The position numbers and the translations under genes are program-made. The notes under the pieces are model-generated. The model made no database searches and was not told the origin of the DNA. It worked only from the letters and a program-made list of their open reading frames with translations. From Thiodiazotropha sp037384425 (GTDB lineage: Bacteria > Pseudomonadota > Gammaproteobacteria > Chromatiales > Chromatiaceae), in the NCBI GenBank assembly GCA_037384425.1, contig JARROA010000021.1, positions 62,001 through 126,000 on the forward strand: a stretch of 64,000 nt of DNA, read 5' to 3'. Below are positions 43,836-52,450 of this stretch, piece after piece (the stretch's first letter is position 1; the number at the start of each line of letters is the position of its first letter).

Positions 43836-43956
43836 GCATTTGCATGGCTGGTGTCCGTTGCGGCTGCCGGCCCCTTCCGTCCCCCGGCCGATCCGGCTTG
43901 CAAGAGGGGACAAAATGGGCTCAGAATCCATTGTATTCAGCGCAATGGAGACCTAG

Positions 43957-46128
43957 ATGAGCAACCCCCTGGGTGTACTGGAGCAGGATCAGGAGGCCCC
44001 GCGTTTCCTGATCAGCGACCTGTGCGCCTATCTGGAGGTCTATCTCTCCCCGGAACACATCCGCGAGGTCTACCGTGCCTACCTGTTCGGCGCCGAGGCC
44101 CATGTAGGGCAGCACCGCAAGACCGGCGAACCCTATATCTACCATCCGGTGGCGGTGGCGCGCATCCTGGCCGAGATGCGCATGGATTACAAATGCCTGA
44201 TGGCGGCCATCCTGCACGATGTCATCGAGGACACCCCCACCGCCAAGGAGCAGCTGGCCGACACCTTCGACAGCGAGATCGCCGAACTGGTCGACGGCGT
44301 GAGCAAACTCTCCAAGATCGACTTCAACTCCCAGGCCGAGGCCCAGGCCGCCAGCCTGCGCAAGATGCTGCTGGCGATGACCAAGGATATCCGCGTCATC
44401 CTGATCAAGCTCTCCGACCGTCTGCACAATATGCGCACCCTGGGTGTTATGCGACCCGAGAAGGCGCGGCGCATCGCCAAGGAGACCCTCGACATCTTCG
44501 CCCCCATCGCCAACCGGCTCGGTATCAACAAGATCCGTCTGGAGCTGGAGGAGCTCGGTTTCGCCGCCTATTGGCCGATGCGCTACCGGGCGCTGAAGAG
44601 CGCCGTGGCCGACGCCCGCGGTCACCACCGGGAGCTGGTCGAGAACGTGGAGAAGGCGTTGCGCGCCCGCCTCGAACAGGAGGGCTTCCAGGGCGAGGTC
44701 TTCGGTCGCCAGAAGCACCTCTACAGCATCTATAAAAAGATGGTGGAGAAGAAGCTCAGCTTCTCCGAGGTGGTCGACGTCTTCGCCTTCCGCATCGTGG
44801 TCGACAAGGTCGATACCTGCTACCGCACCCTCGGCGTGGTGCACAACCTCTACAAGCCGATGCCGGGCCGCTTCAAGGACTACATCGCCATCCCCAAGGC
44901 CAACGGCTACCAGTCGCTGCACACGGTGCTGTTCGGTCCCCAAGGCATCCCCCTCGAGATCCAGATCCGCACCGAGGAGATGGACAAGTTGGCCGAATCG
45001 GGCATTGCCGCCCACTGGATGTACAAGACCGGCGAGGCCAGCGGCCAGTGGGTCAAGTCGCGTGCTTCTGACTGGCTGCAAAACCTGCTGGAGATGCAGC
45101 AGGGGGTGGGCGATTCGGTGGAATTCCTGGAGCACGTCAAGGTCGATCTCTTTCCCGACGAGGTCTATGTCTTCACCCCGCGCGGGCGCATCATGGTGCT
45201 GCCCAAGGGGGCCACGGTGGTCGACTTCGCCTACAGCGTGCACACCGACGTGGGCAACACCTGCGTGGCGGCCCGGGTCGACCGCCGGCTGGTGCCCCTA
45301 CGCACCCGGCTGCACAACGGCCAGACGGTGGAGATCATCAATTCGGAGACCGCTGGCCCCAGTCCCGCTTGGCTCAACTTCGTGGTCACCGGCAAGGCGC
45401 GGGCCAACATCCGCTCCTATCTGAAGAACCTGCAGACCCAGGAGGCGGTCAGTCTCGGCCGCCGCTTGCTGGAACGGGAACTCAACCTGCTTTCGCTCAA
45501 GCTCGACGACATCCCACGGGAGCAGATCGACCAGGTGATACAGGAGTTTCGACTCGACTCTGTTGAGATGCTGCTGGCCGATATCGCCCTCGGCAACCAT
45601 ATGCCATTGCTGGTGGCGCGGCGTCTGGCCGGTGAGGATCTGGCCCCGGCGTCTGAGACCAACAGCCATGAGGAGCCGGCCTCGGGAGTGCTGGCCATCA
45701 AGGGCACCGAAGGCATGGTGGTCAACTTCGCCAACTGCTGCCGGCCGATTCCGGGCGATGCCATCGTCGGCGTCTTCAATCCGGGCAAGGGGATCGTCAT
45801 CCACCAGCAGGGGTGCCGTAACCTGGGCGACTACAAGAAGCACGGCCACAAATGGATCGAGGCCGAGTGGGAGGCCGACGTGCAGGGTGAATTCCCCACC
45901 AAGGTGCGGGTCGAATCGAACAACCAGCGGGGTGTGCTCGCCTCGGTCGCCTCCGTGATCTCGCAGCAGGGTTCCAACATCGAGCATGTGGGCTCGGAAG
46001 AGCGCGACGGTCTCTCCTCCACCATGGTCTTCGTGATCACGGTGAAGAACCGCCTGCATCTGGCCCGTATCATGCGGCACGTGCGTGCGTTGCCCACAGT
46101 GATGAGGATCACGCGGGTACGTTACTGA
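43957..46128 (+). CDS. spoT: Bifunctional (p)ppGpp synthetase/hydrolase SpoT
   Basis: 723 residues. HD hydrolase domain with HDVIEDT at residues 87-93 (His/Asp metal ligands intact), synthetase domain with FAFRIVVDKVDTCYRTLGVV and GRFKDYIAIPKANGYQSLHT, then TGS (VYVFTPRGRIMVLPKGATVV), a conserved Cys-containing zinc-finger/RIS-like part (FANCCRPIPGD) and a C-terminal ACT domain (VRVESNNQRGVLASVASVIS). Both catalytic sites look intact, so it makes and degrades the stringent-response alarmone. Length is close to E. coli SpoT (702). Confidence 0.97.
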   Translation: MSNPLGVLEQDQEAPRFLISDLCAYLEVYLSPEHIREVYRAYLFGAEAHVGQHRKTGEPYIYHPVAVARILAEMRMDYKCLMAAILHDVIEDTPTAKEQLADTFDSEIAELVDGVSKLSKIDFNSQAEAQAASLRKMLLAMTKDIRVILIKLSDRLHNMRTLGVMRPEKARRIAKETLDIFAPIANRLGINKIRLELEELGFAAYWPMRYRALKSAVADARGHHRELVENVEKALRARLEQEGFQGEVFGRQKHLYSIYKKMVEKKLSFSEVVDVFAFRIVVDKVDTCYRTLGVVHNLYKPMPGRFKDYIAIPKANGYQSLHTVLFGPQGIPLEIQIRTEEMDKLAESGIAAHWMYKTGEASGQWVKSRASDWLQNLLEMQQGVGDSVEFLEHVKVDLFPDEVYVFTPRGRIMVLPKGATVVDFAYSVHTDVGNTCVAARVDRRLVPLRTRLHNGQTVEIINSETAGPSPAWLNFVVTGKARANIRSYLKNLQTQEAVSLGRRLLERELNLLSLKLDDIPREQIDQVIQEFRLDSVEMLLADIALGNHMPLLVARRLAGEDLAPASETNSHEEPASGVLAIKGTEGMVVNFANCCRPIPGDAIVGVFNPGKGIVIHQQGCRNLGDYKKHGHKWIEAEWEADVQGEFPTKVRVESNNQRGVLASVASVISQQGSNIEHVGSEERDGLSSTMVFVITVKNRLHLARIMRHVRALPTVMRITRVRY

Positions 46129-46477
46129 GCGCGTTTTGAGTTTTCGGCGGTAGGCGATCGGGCTGATTTCCTGGGTTACGTTTTGCTCCATCCAGGCTAC
46201 CTAACTTGCCATACACCCCCCCATTCGGGCTTCATGAAACAGCAACCATCGAGGTCGGGGGGCTTGTTCGTCATTCCGACCCCCTGTTCTACTCGGCAAA
46301 TCTGCTTTGCAGACAGTGATGTTGGCGCTTATGACGGGGTTGAAACGGTGCTCGACGGCGCTATCGGGCACAATTTCGGGCCTTTTGATTCCTCTCGACT
46401 TTGAGGAAAAGGGCATTTATCCTTCCCGTGCACTGGAATAGGCCAGTAAGGAGCTGAACAACAAGGACTCTGTTGGT
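46129..46477. other. Intergenic gap after spoT
   Basis: About 350 bases. One family A arm (GCTCCATCCAGGCTAC, to 46200) lies near the spoT end. The remainder has no credible gene; AAGGA at about 46464 serves the DUF4124 gene. Confidence 0.45.
46168..46200. repeat. Single-arm family A repeat
   Basis: CCTGGGTTACGTTTTGCTCC followed by ATCCAGGCTAC, a half copy of the family A hairpin without a well-preserved partner. Confidence 0.65.
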
Positions 46478-46768
46478 ATGTCGAAAGGTAGATTGATCGC
46501 ATTGATGCTCGCACTGTTTGCACTCTCACCACTGGCGGACTCAGCTAGTATCTACAAGTGGTACGACGAATCGGGGCAGGTGAATTACACTCAGACCCCT
46601 CCGCCCAAGACCGCAATCAGGGTCGAAAAGCCTGGTGGTCATATCAGCGTGTTGGAACAGACGTGGTCATCCGACATGAAAAACAATGCACGCAAGTTCA
46701 TGAGCGATGCCGGGGTCAAAAGGGTGTGGGTCGATCAAAAAGGAAATGCGGTTTCCGGCTGGTATTGA
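46478..46768 (+). CDS. DUF4124-domain secreted protein
   Basis: 96 residues with a signal peptide (LIALMLALFALSPLADSA). IYKWYDESGQVNYTQTPPP is the DUF4124 core, a small periplasmic beta domain common in gammaproteobacteria with no known function. The C-terminal half (MKNNARKFMSDAGVKRVWVD) has no recognised domain. AAGGA lies 10 bases before the ATG. Confidence 0.85.
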   Translation: MSKGRLIALMLALFALSPLADSASIYKWYDESGQVNYTQTPPPKTAIRVEKPGGHISVLEQTWSSDMKNNARKFMSDAGVKRVWVDQKGNAVSGWY

Positions 46769-46917
46769 GTCGATACCGCTCCACCCACGAAATTTGCCCT
46801 AAGCGTGTGCTTGCCGGCTGAGCGATGACTTGGCTGGCTTCAACGGTCTGTGCAACACTGGCCGGGATCTGGAATACGCATAACCGGATTCGCCGGTAAA
46901 TGGACATTTCTAGGGTG

Positions 46918-47001
46918 TGTAACTTACATTCTTATTACGCGAAGTCTATGTCACAGAGTGAATAGACCTTGCCCGCTTTGTAACGTAATCAAGAGGTTAC
47001 A
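46918..47001 (+). promoter_or_regulatory. Repeated TGTAAC palindromes upstream of ridA
   Basis: TGTAACTTACA (46918-46928) is a near-perfect palindrome; TGTAAC (46979-46984) and GTTACA (46996-47001) form a second inverted pair whose right arm overlaps the region just after the AGAGG ribosome site. The repeated half-site suggests operator DNA or a translation-blocking hairpin. The regulator is unknown. Confidence 0.4.
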
Positions 47002-47004
47002 TTT

Positions 47005-47388
47005 ATGAGCCGAGAAATCATCCGCACCGATCAGGCGCCCCAGGCGATCGGGACCTACTCCCAGGCCGTCAAGGTGGGGCAGACCGTCTACCTCTCAGGT
47101 CAGATCCCGCTGGTGCCGGAAACCATGACGCTGATCGAGGGCGATATCGAAGCTCAGATCCACCGGGTCTTCGACAACCTGCAGGCAGTGGCGCGGGCCG
47201 CCGGCGGCAGCCTGGCCGACGTAGTCAAACTCAATGTCTTTCTCACCGACCTGAACAATTTTGCCATGGTCAATCAGGTCATGGCCGAATATTTCCCCGA
47301 GCCCTATCCCGCGCGTGCGGCCATCGGCGTGGCGGCGCTGCCGAAGGATGCCGAGGTGGAGATGGACGCTGTGATGGAGCTCGAATAA
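47005..47388 (+). CDS. ridA: RidA family 2-iminoacid deaminase
   Basis: 127 residues. QAPQAIGTYSQAVKVGQTVY, VVKLNVFLTDLNNFAMVNQV and PYPARAAIGVAALPKDAEVE; the Arg in the last stretch that holds the substrate carboxylate is present. RidA hydrolyses reactive enamine/imine intermediates from PLP enzymes such as threonine dehydratase. It commonly lies downstream of spoT; here a DUF4124 gene is between them. Confidence 0.95.
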   Translation: MSREIIRTDQAPQAIGTYSQAVKVGQTVYLSGQIPLVPETMTLIEGDIEAQIHRVFDNLQAVARAAGGSLADVVKLNVFLTDLNNFAMVNQVMAEYFPEPYPARAAIGVAALPKDAEVEMDAVMELE

Positions 47389-47649
47389 CCGGTCAGCGTG
47401 CCAGAGGCGATGTGAGGTGTCTGAATATCCTAAAGAAAATCAGGCAATTTCCGATAGATATTAACCCGGTAACAATAACGGTACAGGAGATACGCTTGGC
47501 TCGATATGGTTGTGCCGTTTCGCTCAAGGGTCTTCCGCTAACCCCAGGATGTACCCCGTAGGTCAGGGTAGGTCGCAGGGATGGGGGGTGTACCGAGCCG
47601 GATTGGATAATTTCCGCGGTTTCGCGGATCTATAGGATGACCGCCACCG

Positions 47650-48396
47650 ATGGACACAGATTTCGAAAAACTGATCAGGGTGAATATCCAGGGTCGTGTG
47701 TTCGTGACTTGTCAGACTCGAGGCGTCACCGATCCCGCCATCATCGGCTACTATGTGGATATTCTTGAACAGTCGGTCTCCGCGTTGTTGACTAAAGACA
47801 GCACCCCGGCCGACTTTCAGGCCGTTCTCGAAGAGCAGCTGAAATGGCTCGAGGGTGAACTGGATCAGGTCAGGAGTGAGGCACGGGCGCAGCCGGGAGC
47901 GGATAAAGACCTGTCCGAATCGGAGCAGGGCGCTGAACAGGAGCGCCACACGACGGCCGGCGATAAGCATGAGACCGGATATGTGCCCGAAGCCAAGGCC
48001 ATGCCGGAGCGCCTCAAGGACCGGCGCGCGATCATGGAGCATCTGCTGGACAACGACTGCATCACGCTGAAACTCATCACCCCGGAAGAGGCGCAAAAGT
48101 ACAAGCACGGACTGTTGGGCAAGCAGCCGGAAAACGCCGAGGAAGAGGTGGTCACCGCACTGCGCACTGTGCTGCACGAGCAGATCCGAAAATTTATCCG
48201 CAAACACAACGGTGGCCCCTGGGCCAACGCCAACAAGCAGCATGAACTGCGTATGGATATCACCCGCACCAAGACCCTGTGCTCCTTGGTGACCCTGGCC
48301 AAGGAGCTGCTCAGCGAACGCGATGAGTGGCTGCAGAAAACCAAGGGCAGTCTCACCGGCCGCTTTTTCGGCGGCAAGGTCAAGATGAACAAGTGA
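47650..48396 (+). CDS. Uncharacterised 248-residue soluble protein
   Basis: Not recognised. The ATG follows an AGGA site by 10 bases. An N-terminal conserved-looking part (VNIQGRVFVTCQTRGVTDPA), a long charged Gln/Glu-rich helix that is probably coiled coil (about 65-115), and a C-terminal basic domain with MDITRTKTLCSLVTLAKELL and GSLTGRFFGGKVKMNK. No signal peptide or membrane helix. It precedes the FMN-binding protein gene by 32 bases and may be cotranscribed. Confidence 0.6.
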   Translation: MDTDFEKLIRVNIQGRVFVTCQTRGVTDPAIIGYYVDILEQSVSALLTKDSTPADFQAVLEEQLKWLEGELDQVRSEARAQPGADKDLSESEQGAEQERHTTAGDKHETGYVPEAKAMPERLKDRRAIMEHLLDNDCITLKLITPEEAQKYKHGLLGKQPENAEEEVVTALRTVLHEQIRKFIRKHNGGPWANANKQHELRMDITRTKTLCSLVTLAKELLSERDEWLQKTKGSLTGRFFGGKVKMNK

Positions 48397-48428
48397 CGGG
48401 CGCCGCAGCCCGCAAGCGAGGAGGAGCC

Positions 48429-48968
48429 ATGGGCAAAGCGTACGACCGTATCACCGACAAGCACGCCGACTTCATCATCCGGCAACAACTCTTCTTCGTC
48501 GCCACCGCCAGTGCAGACAGCCGCATCAACGTCTCGCCCAAGGGACTCGACAGTCTGCGCATCATCAGCCCCAACCAGGTGGTCTGGCTCAACCTCACCG
48601 GCAGCGGCAACGAGACCGCCGCGCATCTATTGGAGGACGGGCGCATGACCCTGATGTTCTGCGCCTTCGAGGGCGAGCCTAAGATCCTGCGACTCTACGG
48701 CCATGCCAGCAGTCATCATGAAGGCAGCGAGGCTTGGGAGGCGCACATCGGCCGCTTCCCCAGACTGCCGGGAGCACGGCAGATCATCCTGATGGAGGTC
48801 GAGCAGGTGGGCAGCTCCTGCGGTTTCGGCGTGCCCCTGTTCGAGTATGTCGGTCAACGCGACATGTTGAGCGACTGGGCCGAGCGAAAGGGGAACAAGG
48901 GGATCGAGGAGTATTGGCGGACGCGCAACTCCCGGAGTATCGACGGCAAGCCGACCGATTTCTCCTGA
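48429..48968 (+). CDS. Pyridoxamine 5'-phosphate oxidase-like flavin-binding protein
   Basis: 179 residues, start after GAGGAG. A split-barrel fold is indicated by FFVATASADSRINVSPKG, VVWLNLTGSGNETAAHLLED and RMTLMFCAFEGEPKILRLYG, typical of the PNPOx-like FMN-binding family that acts on unknown substrates. The C-terminal SCGFGVPLFEYVGQRDML is characteristic of this subgroup. Likely a cytoplasmic FMN enzyme; not true pyridoxamine oxidase, whose C-terminal part is missing. Confidence 0.85.
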   Translation: MGKAYDRITDKHADFIIRQQLFFVATASADSRINVSPKGLDSLRIISPNQVVWLNLTGSGNETAAHLLEDGRMTLMFCAFEGEPKILRLYGHASSHHEGSEAWEAHIGRFPRLPGARQIILMEVEQVGSSCGFGVPLFEYVGQRDMLSDWAERKGNKGIEEYWRTRNSRSIDGKPTDFS

Positions 48969-49173
48969 ATTCAGCACTGAAGCGACTGCCCGCCAGGAAC
49001 CTGTCGGCTGGGGCTGCCTACCCGGGTTTTTACTCAGACTGCCCGCAAGTGGTGCTTGTGGGCGGCAAAATCATCGGAGGCGACACGTCAGGCGACGCAG
49101 AATCGCGGCAGGTGTCGACTTGGTGACTGAACGAGTCGCTGCACCGTGTCCGAGTGCGTCCGATCCGGGCGCT

Positions 49174-49500
49174 TCAGCAGCGACCTTTCTTTCGCTGTCC
49201 GGGCGGGCAGTGGTATTCGTGCGGATGGCCACCTGCCGGAGCTCCGGTTTCGTAGTAGCGAACCTCAGGTTGCGGGGGAGGCGCATGGTGGTCGCCCTTG
49301 TCGGTCGTGATGGCGGTACCGACCGCGGCGCCCAGCGCGCCACCAAGAATCGCGCCATCCCGGCCACCGACCTCGTTGCCGATGGCGGCGCCCGTTGCGC
49401 CACCGATACCGCCGCCGATGGCCGCATCCAGGGTCGAGTCGTCTGCATTGGCCTGGAAGGAGAGAGCTATGGCCGCGAAGAGGAGAAGGTGTCGTTTCAT
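49174..49500 (-). CDS. Glycine-zipper secreted or outer-membrane protein
   Basis: 108 residues. Signal peptide MKRHLLLFAAIALSFQANA; then a glycine zipper with repeated GGxxGxxxG (AAIGGGIGGATGAAIGNEVG, GGALGAAVGTAI) and a His/Pro-rich tail ending CPPGQRKKGRC. Glycine zippers of this kind sit in or on the outer membrane. Function unknown. No ribosome site is obvious. Confidence 0.75.
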   Translation of the reverse strand: MKRHLLLFAAIALSFQANADDSTLDAAIGGGIGGATGAAIGNEVGGRDGAILGGALGAAVGTAITTDKGDHHAPPPQPEVRYYETGAPAGGHPHEYHCPPGQRKKGRC

Positions 49501-49611
49501 AGTGAATCAGCCGTGTAGTGAGTCGTTATTGGTACGACAGCCATTATCGGCGGATCACGTGGAGTATTTAGGACTTCGGTCACAATTGTACATGGATTCA
49601 CGTATCAATTC

Positions 49612-49646
49612 GGAAAAACAACGCGATCGCTTTGAGCGATCGCGTT
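49612..49646 (-). terminator. Intrinsic terminator of the DUF2846 gene
   Basis: AACGCGATCGC and GCGATCGCGTT pair perfectly over 11 bases around a 5-base loop. On the minus strand the stem is followed by GTTTTT. It lies 23 bases after the stop of the DUF2846 frame. Confidence 0.85.
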
Positions 49647-49668
49647 GAGGAGTCTGTGGTGGTGAAAA

Positions 49669-50139
49669 TCACTCGGTTTTTGTTTGACTGCAGTTGCCTC
49701 TTTTTGCCAGGTTCAGTTTTTGAACAATCTGCTTACCTTCTTCTTCGTCAACGAGTTTAACGCCGGCACCCCCGACAAATACGCCCAGTTTTATGTATTG
49801 TTGAATGAAGTAATTCTTGCCGCTTTCCGTGGTGATCTGCAGATCGTTGGGCGAGAACTCCGACTCAGTCGAAATTTTGTGTGCGGCGTCGCCTTCAACT
49901 TCTTCGTAGAAAAAGACGTTGGGCGCGGTTTCACCAATGCATTTGTCGTCTACCCAGACATCTTTTTTGAGTGCTCCGCCGAAAGCGCCGGAGCGATAGA
50001 TATAGAGTGCCGCGTTTCCGTTCGCTGGCGGATCGAACTATTTTGCCGCCTTGGTCTTTTCGACGCTTTTCATTGGTACAGAGGCGCAACCTGAAATTAA
50101 CGAGGTGGCGAAAACGATCAGTGCTAGTTTTTTGTACAC
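49669..50139 (-). pseudogene. DUF2846 lipoprotein interrupted by an amber codon
   Basis: Starting at a GTG (50139) after AAGGA, the frame encodes a lipoprotein signal (MYKKLALIVFATSLISGC) and then meets TAG at 50040-50038 (codon 34). Beyond it the same frame runs on without further damage for about 122 codons: AALYIYRSGAFGGALKKDVW, then DDKCIGETAPNVFFYEEVEG, GKNYFIQQYIKLGVFVGGAG, the DUF2846 body. One CAG to TAG change would explain the break. The intrinsic terminator is intact. Lesion, readthrough or sequence error are the options; the body is so well kept that the break is recent. Confidence 0.8.
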
Positions 50140-50790
50140 TTCTTACTGTCCTTATTTAACGCTTATGTGAACAACGATGGTTTATGGTTAATTGATGACA
50201 ATGAATATGTGGCATACAAATGGGCCATGATATTGTGCGGCATGCCGACGTGATCAGTCTGCCATTAGTATGAACCTCAACGGACTTGTCACCCGCAAAG
50301 TACGATCGCAGACAGTAATTTGACTGTCTACAGTTCCACTCAAATGTCGATTGATTAATATCAACTGAATTGAGAAAACTTGCGAGCCTTAAGATGTGGT
50401 GTCGAGCCACGGCTACTTATGTGTATCTCTTGTCACGCAAAGCTATCCGTGTATGTTCAAGGAATTAGAATCCCTATGGGAGTTAGATTCCTCGTTTTGT
50501 CGAGGAGTGGAAGAGACGTTAACGGTGTGTCTTTCGCTTCTCTCTATTTGGCGGCATGGTTTTGTGAACGGGCGTTGGAGGCTGATTCTTTCGTTAGTGC
50601 TAAGAAATATCGTTGAAGTCCGTAAGCCGTTTCATCGCCCAAGGGGTAAACTGCGAATGCGCGTGCACTCTCATGTGAGGGCGAAGCATTCGGCATGATT
50701 GAAACCGGCCTACTCTATATCTGTAGTCTCAGGCCGGTTCTATTTTTTGTTGGGGTGTTCTGAAGCTTGGTTTGTTTGTGACTCAATCAA
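50140..50790. other. Long gap with an intrinsic terminator but no recognised gene
   Basis: About 650 bases between two minus-strand genes. Overlapping plus-strand frames of 78-100 codons exist at 50380-50698, but their residue composition looks random and no ribosome site supports them. The strong plus-strand terminator at 50703-50747 shows that something is transcribed rightward here, perhaps a small RNA or a decayed gene. Confidence 0.4.
50703..50747 (+). terminator. Intrinsic terminator without an assigned gene
   Basis: AACCGGCC (50703-50710) and GGCCGGTT (50732-50739) form a perfect 8-base stem with a 21-base loop, followed by CTATTTTTT. On the other strand no T-run follows, so it works rightward. 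Confidence 0.75.
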
Positions 50791-51213
50791 TCATTTTATG
50801 TAGTACCCGGATACGCGCCAGACACCATCCTTGTCGATCATTGGTGTGACTGTCTCGATAGCGGTTTTCTTGTTTTCAAATGAAGTCTCGAACTGGATGA
50901 CGACGTACTTACCATCTGGCGCACCTGGTAGTGAGGTTGTGTGGGTTTTGGTTTTGAGCTTTCTCGAAATCAGCTTGCCCAGAGGTTTTCTTACCACACG
51001 TAGAGATTGCACCCACTGATCGGATTGAACGGCACTTCTAAACAATTCAGAGGCTTGGGTCCAACTTTCCTCGTAGTCTTGGTTGTCAATTAGTGATAGC
51101 CAGTCTTCCGCTGCGGAAAGAGCGGCTGACTCTTTAGATGAATCAGCTGAAAAGAGGCTGGTTGTTGTGAGAAACAAGATTAATACAATAAGGTACGAAG
51201 CACGCCTAATCAT
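50791..51213 (-). CDS. DUF4019 secreted protein
   Basis: 140 residues with a signal peptide (LIVLILFLTTTSLFSA). SAAEDWLSLIDNQDYEESWT with ASELFRSAV, and KYVVIQFETSFENKK ... VSGYYIK at the end, match DUF4019, a periplasmic family related in fold to NTF2-like domains. Function unknown. GGAGA lies 10 bases before the ATG. AT-rich codon use compared with spoT and recG suggests an acquired gene. Confidence 0.82.
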   Translation of the reverse strand: MIRRASYLIVLILFLTTTSLFSADSSKESAALSAAEDWLSLIDNQDYEESWTQASELFRSAVQSDQWVQSLRVVRKPLGKLISRKLKTKTHTTSLPGAPDGKYVVIQFETSFENKKTAIETVTPMIDKDGVWRVSGYYIK

Positions 51214-51416
51214 TTTGTTAATTTCTCCATGCTATGGCTTAATAAATCATTTGTCTGAAACAGATTCAGAAAAATCTCCGGGATCGGTGTGGATTTACTC
51301 TGACTCCAGGTTCGTTTTATCTGTCGGTGCTAGTGAGCGCGATACCATGTGGTTCTCCATTGGGTTGCTTGGCGTCTAACAGGAGAGTGGTTGGCCTGTC
51401 CCCGCCGAGCGGGTTG

Positions 51417-51758
51417 TCATGTATTTAATCTGTCGTCATGACTCGGTGGTGTTGAAATGACTAAAAACTCGAGCTCGGCTTCGTGGTTGTTGCTTAGAGC
51501 ATGCGCAATGCCGGCAGGAATATGAAAACCCTCATGGGCATGAATATCATGAATCACGCCGGCAACTTCAAGAGTAGCGATGCCTGATAGAACGTAGAAA
51601 AATTGTTCAGCCTTATTGTGGAGGTGTCGGATTTCCGAAGCGCCTTTTGGCACTCGCTCCTGAATCACGCTGAGATTTTCGGATGCTGCGAGATGCCAGC
51701 CATCACATTGGTCACCCCAAACGTAATGCTTGCCATTTTTGGTTGATGTGACGGCCAT
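51417..51758 (-). CDS. Single-domain cupin protein
   Basis: 113 residues from the ATG at 51758, which has AGGA 7 bases upstream; a GTG two codons earlier is less likely. Cupin motif 1 is present as IRHLHNKAEQFFYVLSG (His, His, Glu ligands), and motif 2 as EGFHIPAGIAHALSN (His). So the metal site is complete. Such small cupins act as isomerases, dioxygenases or sensors; the substrate is unknown. Confidence 0.85.
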   Translation of the reverse strand: MAVTSTKNGKHYVWGDQCDGWHLAASENLSVIQERVPKGASEIRHLHNKAEQFFYVLSGIATLEVAGVIHDIHAHEGFHIPAGIAHALSNNHEAELEFLVISTPPSHDDRLNT

Positions 51759-51880
51759 GTTCACATCCTATGCGAGTCGTTGACGTATTGGTGTCGGTAT
51801 AAAACCGATATCCAGGCTATGAAAGGATCGCAAAATGCATTGTCATGCTCAGACATTGTTCCGTACTTACTCATTCCCAT

Positions 51881-52105
51881 TTACTTGTTTGCTATTGTTT
51901 TGGTTATATGTACGGCAAGAGTGTAGATGTATAGCAACACTACAAGAAGGCCGGTGGCGATATCGTATTTTGTTGTTACCCAGTCATCTGGATGAGTGTG
52001 GCCTTGAACAATTAGCGTCGACAGTAACTGAGTACTGATAAACAGTATTGCAAACAAAACGGTCGTTATCGACGTCCTGATAATCAGCTTGAGATACATA
52101 TCCAT
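51881..52105 (-). CDS. Small two-helix membrane protein
   Basis: 74 residues, with two hydrophobic segments (SITTVLFAILFISTQLLSTL and IATGLLVVLLYIYTLAVHI) separated by a short polar loop (GHTHPDDWVTTKYD). The coordinates are a conservative choice (a second ATG lies two codons inside). No family is recognised and no ribosome site is clear, so the gene is only moderately supported. Confidence 0.45.
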   Translation of the reverse strand: MDMYLKLIIRTSITTVLFAILFISTQLLSTLIVQGHTHPDDWVTTKYDIATGLLVVLLYIYTLAVHITKTIANK

Positions 52106-52450
52106 TCTATGCGAACGCGTCTGGGATCAGTGGGGCGAGCGATTGCATGCGCCCGTTATGCTTCCATGGCTGGATGTGATCCGAAACTCTTTGGTAAAGC
52201 CGAAGCACTGTTATTGCACAGTGAATCACTCATTACCTCACCTGGGATAGTTGCCTGCACTGTCTGAAAGCATGAGTTAGCTCGCAAAAAGCCATGATTC
52301 GTCGAAGGCGTCCTGGTGTTGTCGCTTCGTCATCCTTTGGGTACTGCCACGCATAAAGAGCCGGCTTGGTGCTGGCAGGTCCGGTTGTGGTGAATCTTCA
52401 CCATGCGCTTTGGGAGACGGATACTGTTTGTTGTGATTGGACATAATCGC
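52106..52450. other. Intergenic gap next to the EF-G gene
   Basis: About 345 bases between two minus-strand genes. Nothing recognisable: no good ORF, no repeat of the three families and no clear terminator. Confidence 0.35.

Noticed and set aside
43921..45243. 440-codon minus-strand ORF opposite spoT
   Set aside because: Antisense to intact spoT catalytic domains; no independent coding evidence.
5506..50139. Amber recoding (TAG read as an amino acid) to explain the HxlR and DUF2846 breaks
   Set aside because: TAG ends several intact genes in the window (OmpA-type lipoprotein, DUF1488, DctM, DUF3307) at family-typical lengths, so it works as a normal stop. HxlR also has a frameshift.
50380..50698. 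Plus-strand ORFs of 78 and 100 codons
   Set aside because: No ribosome site, composition looks random and neither resembles a known protein; kept only as a possible non-coding transcript.
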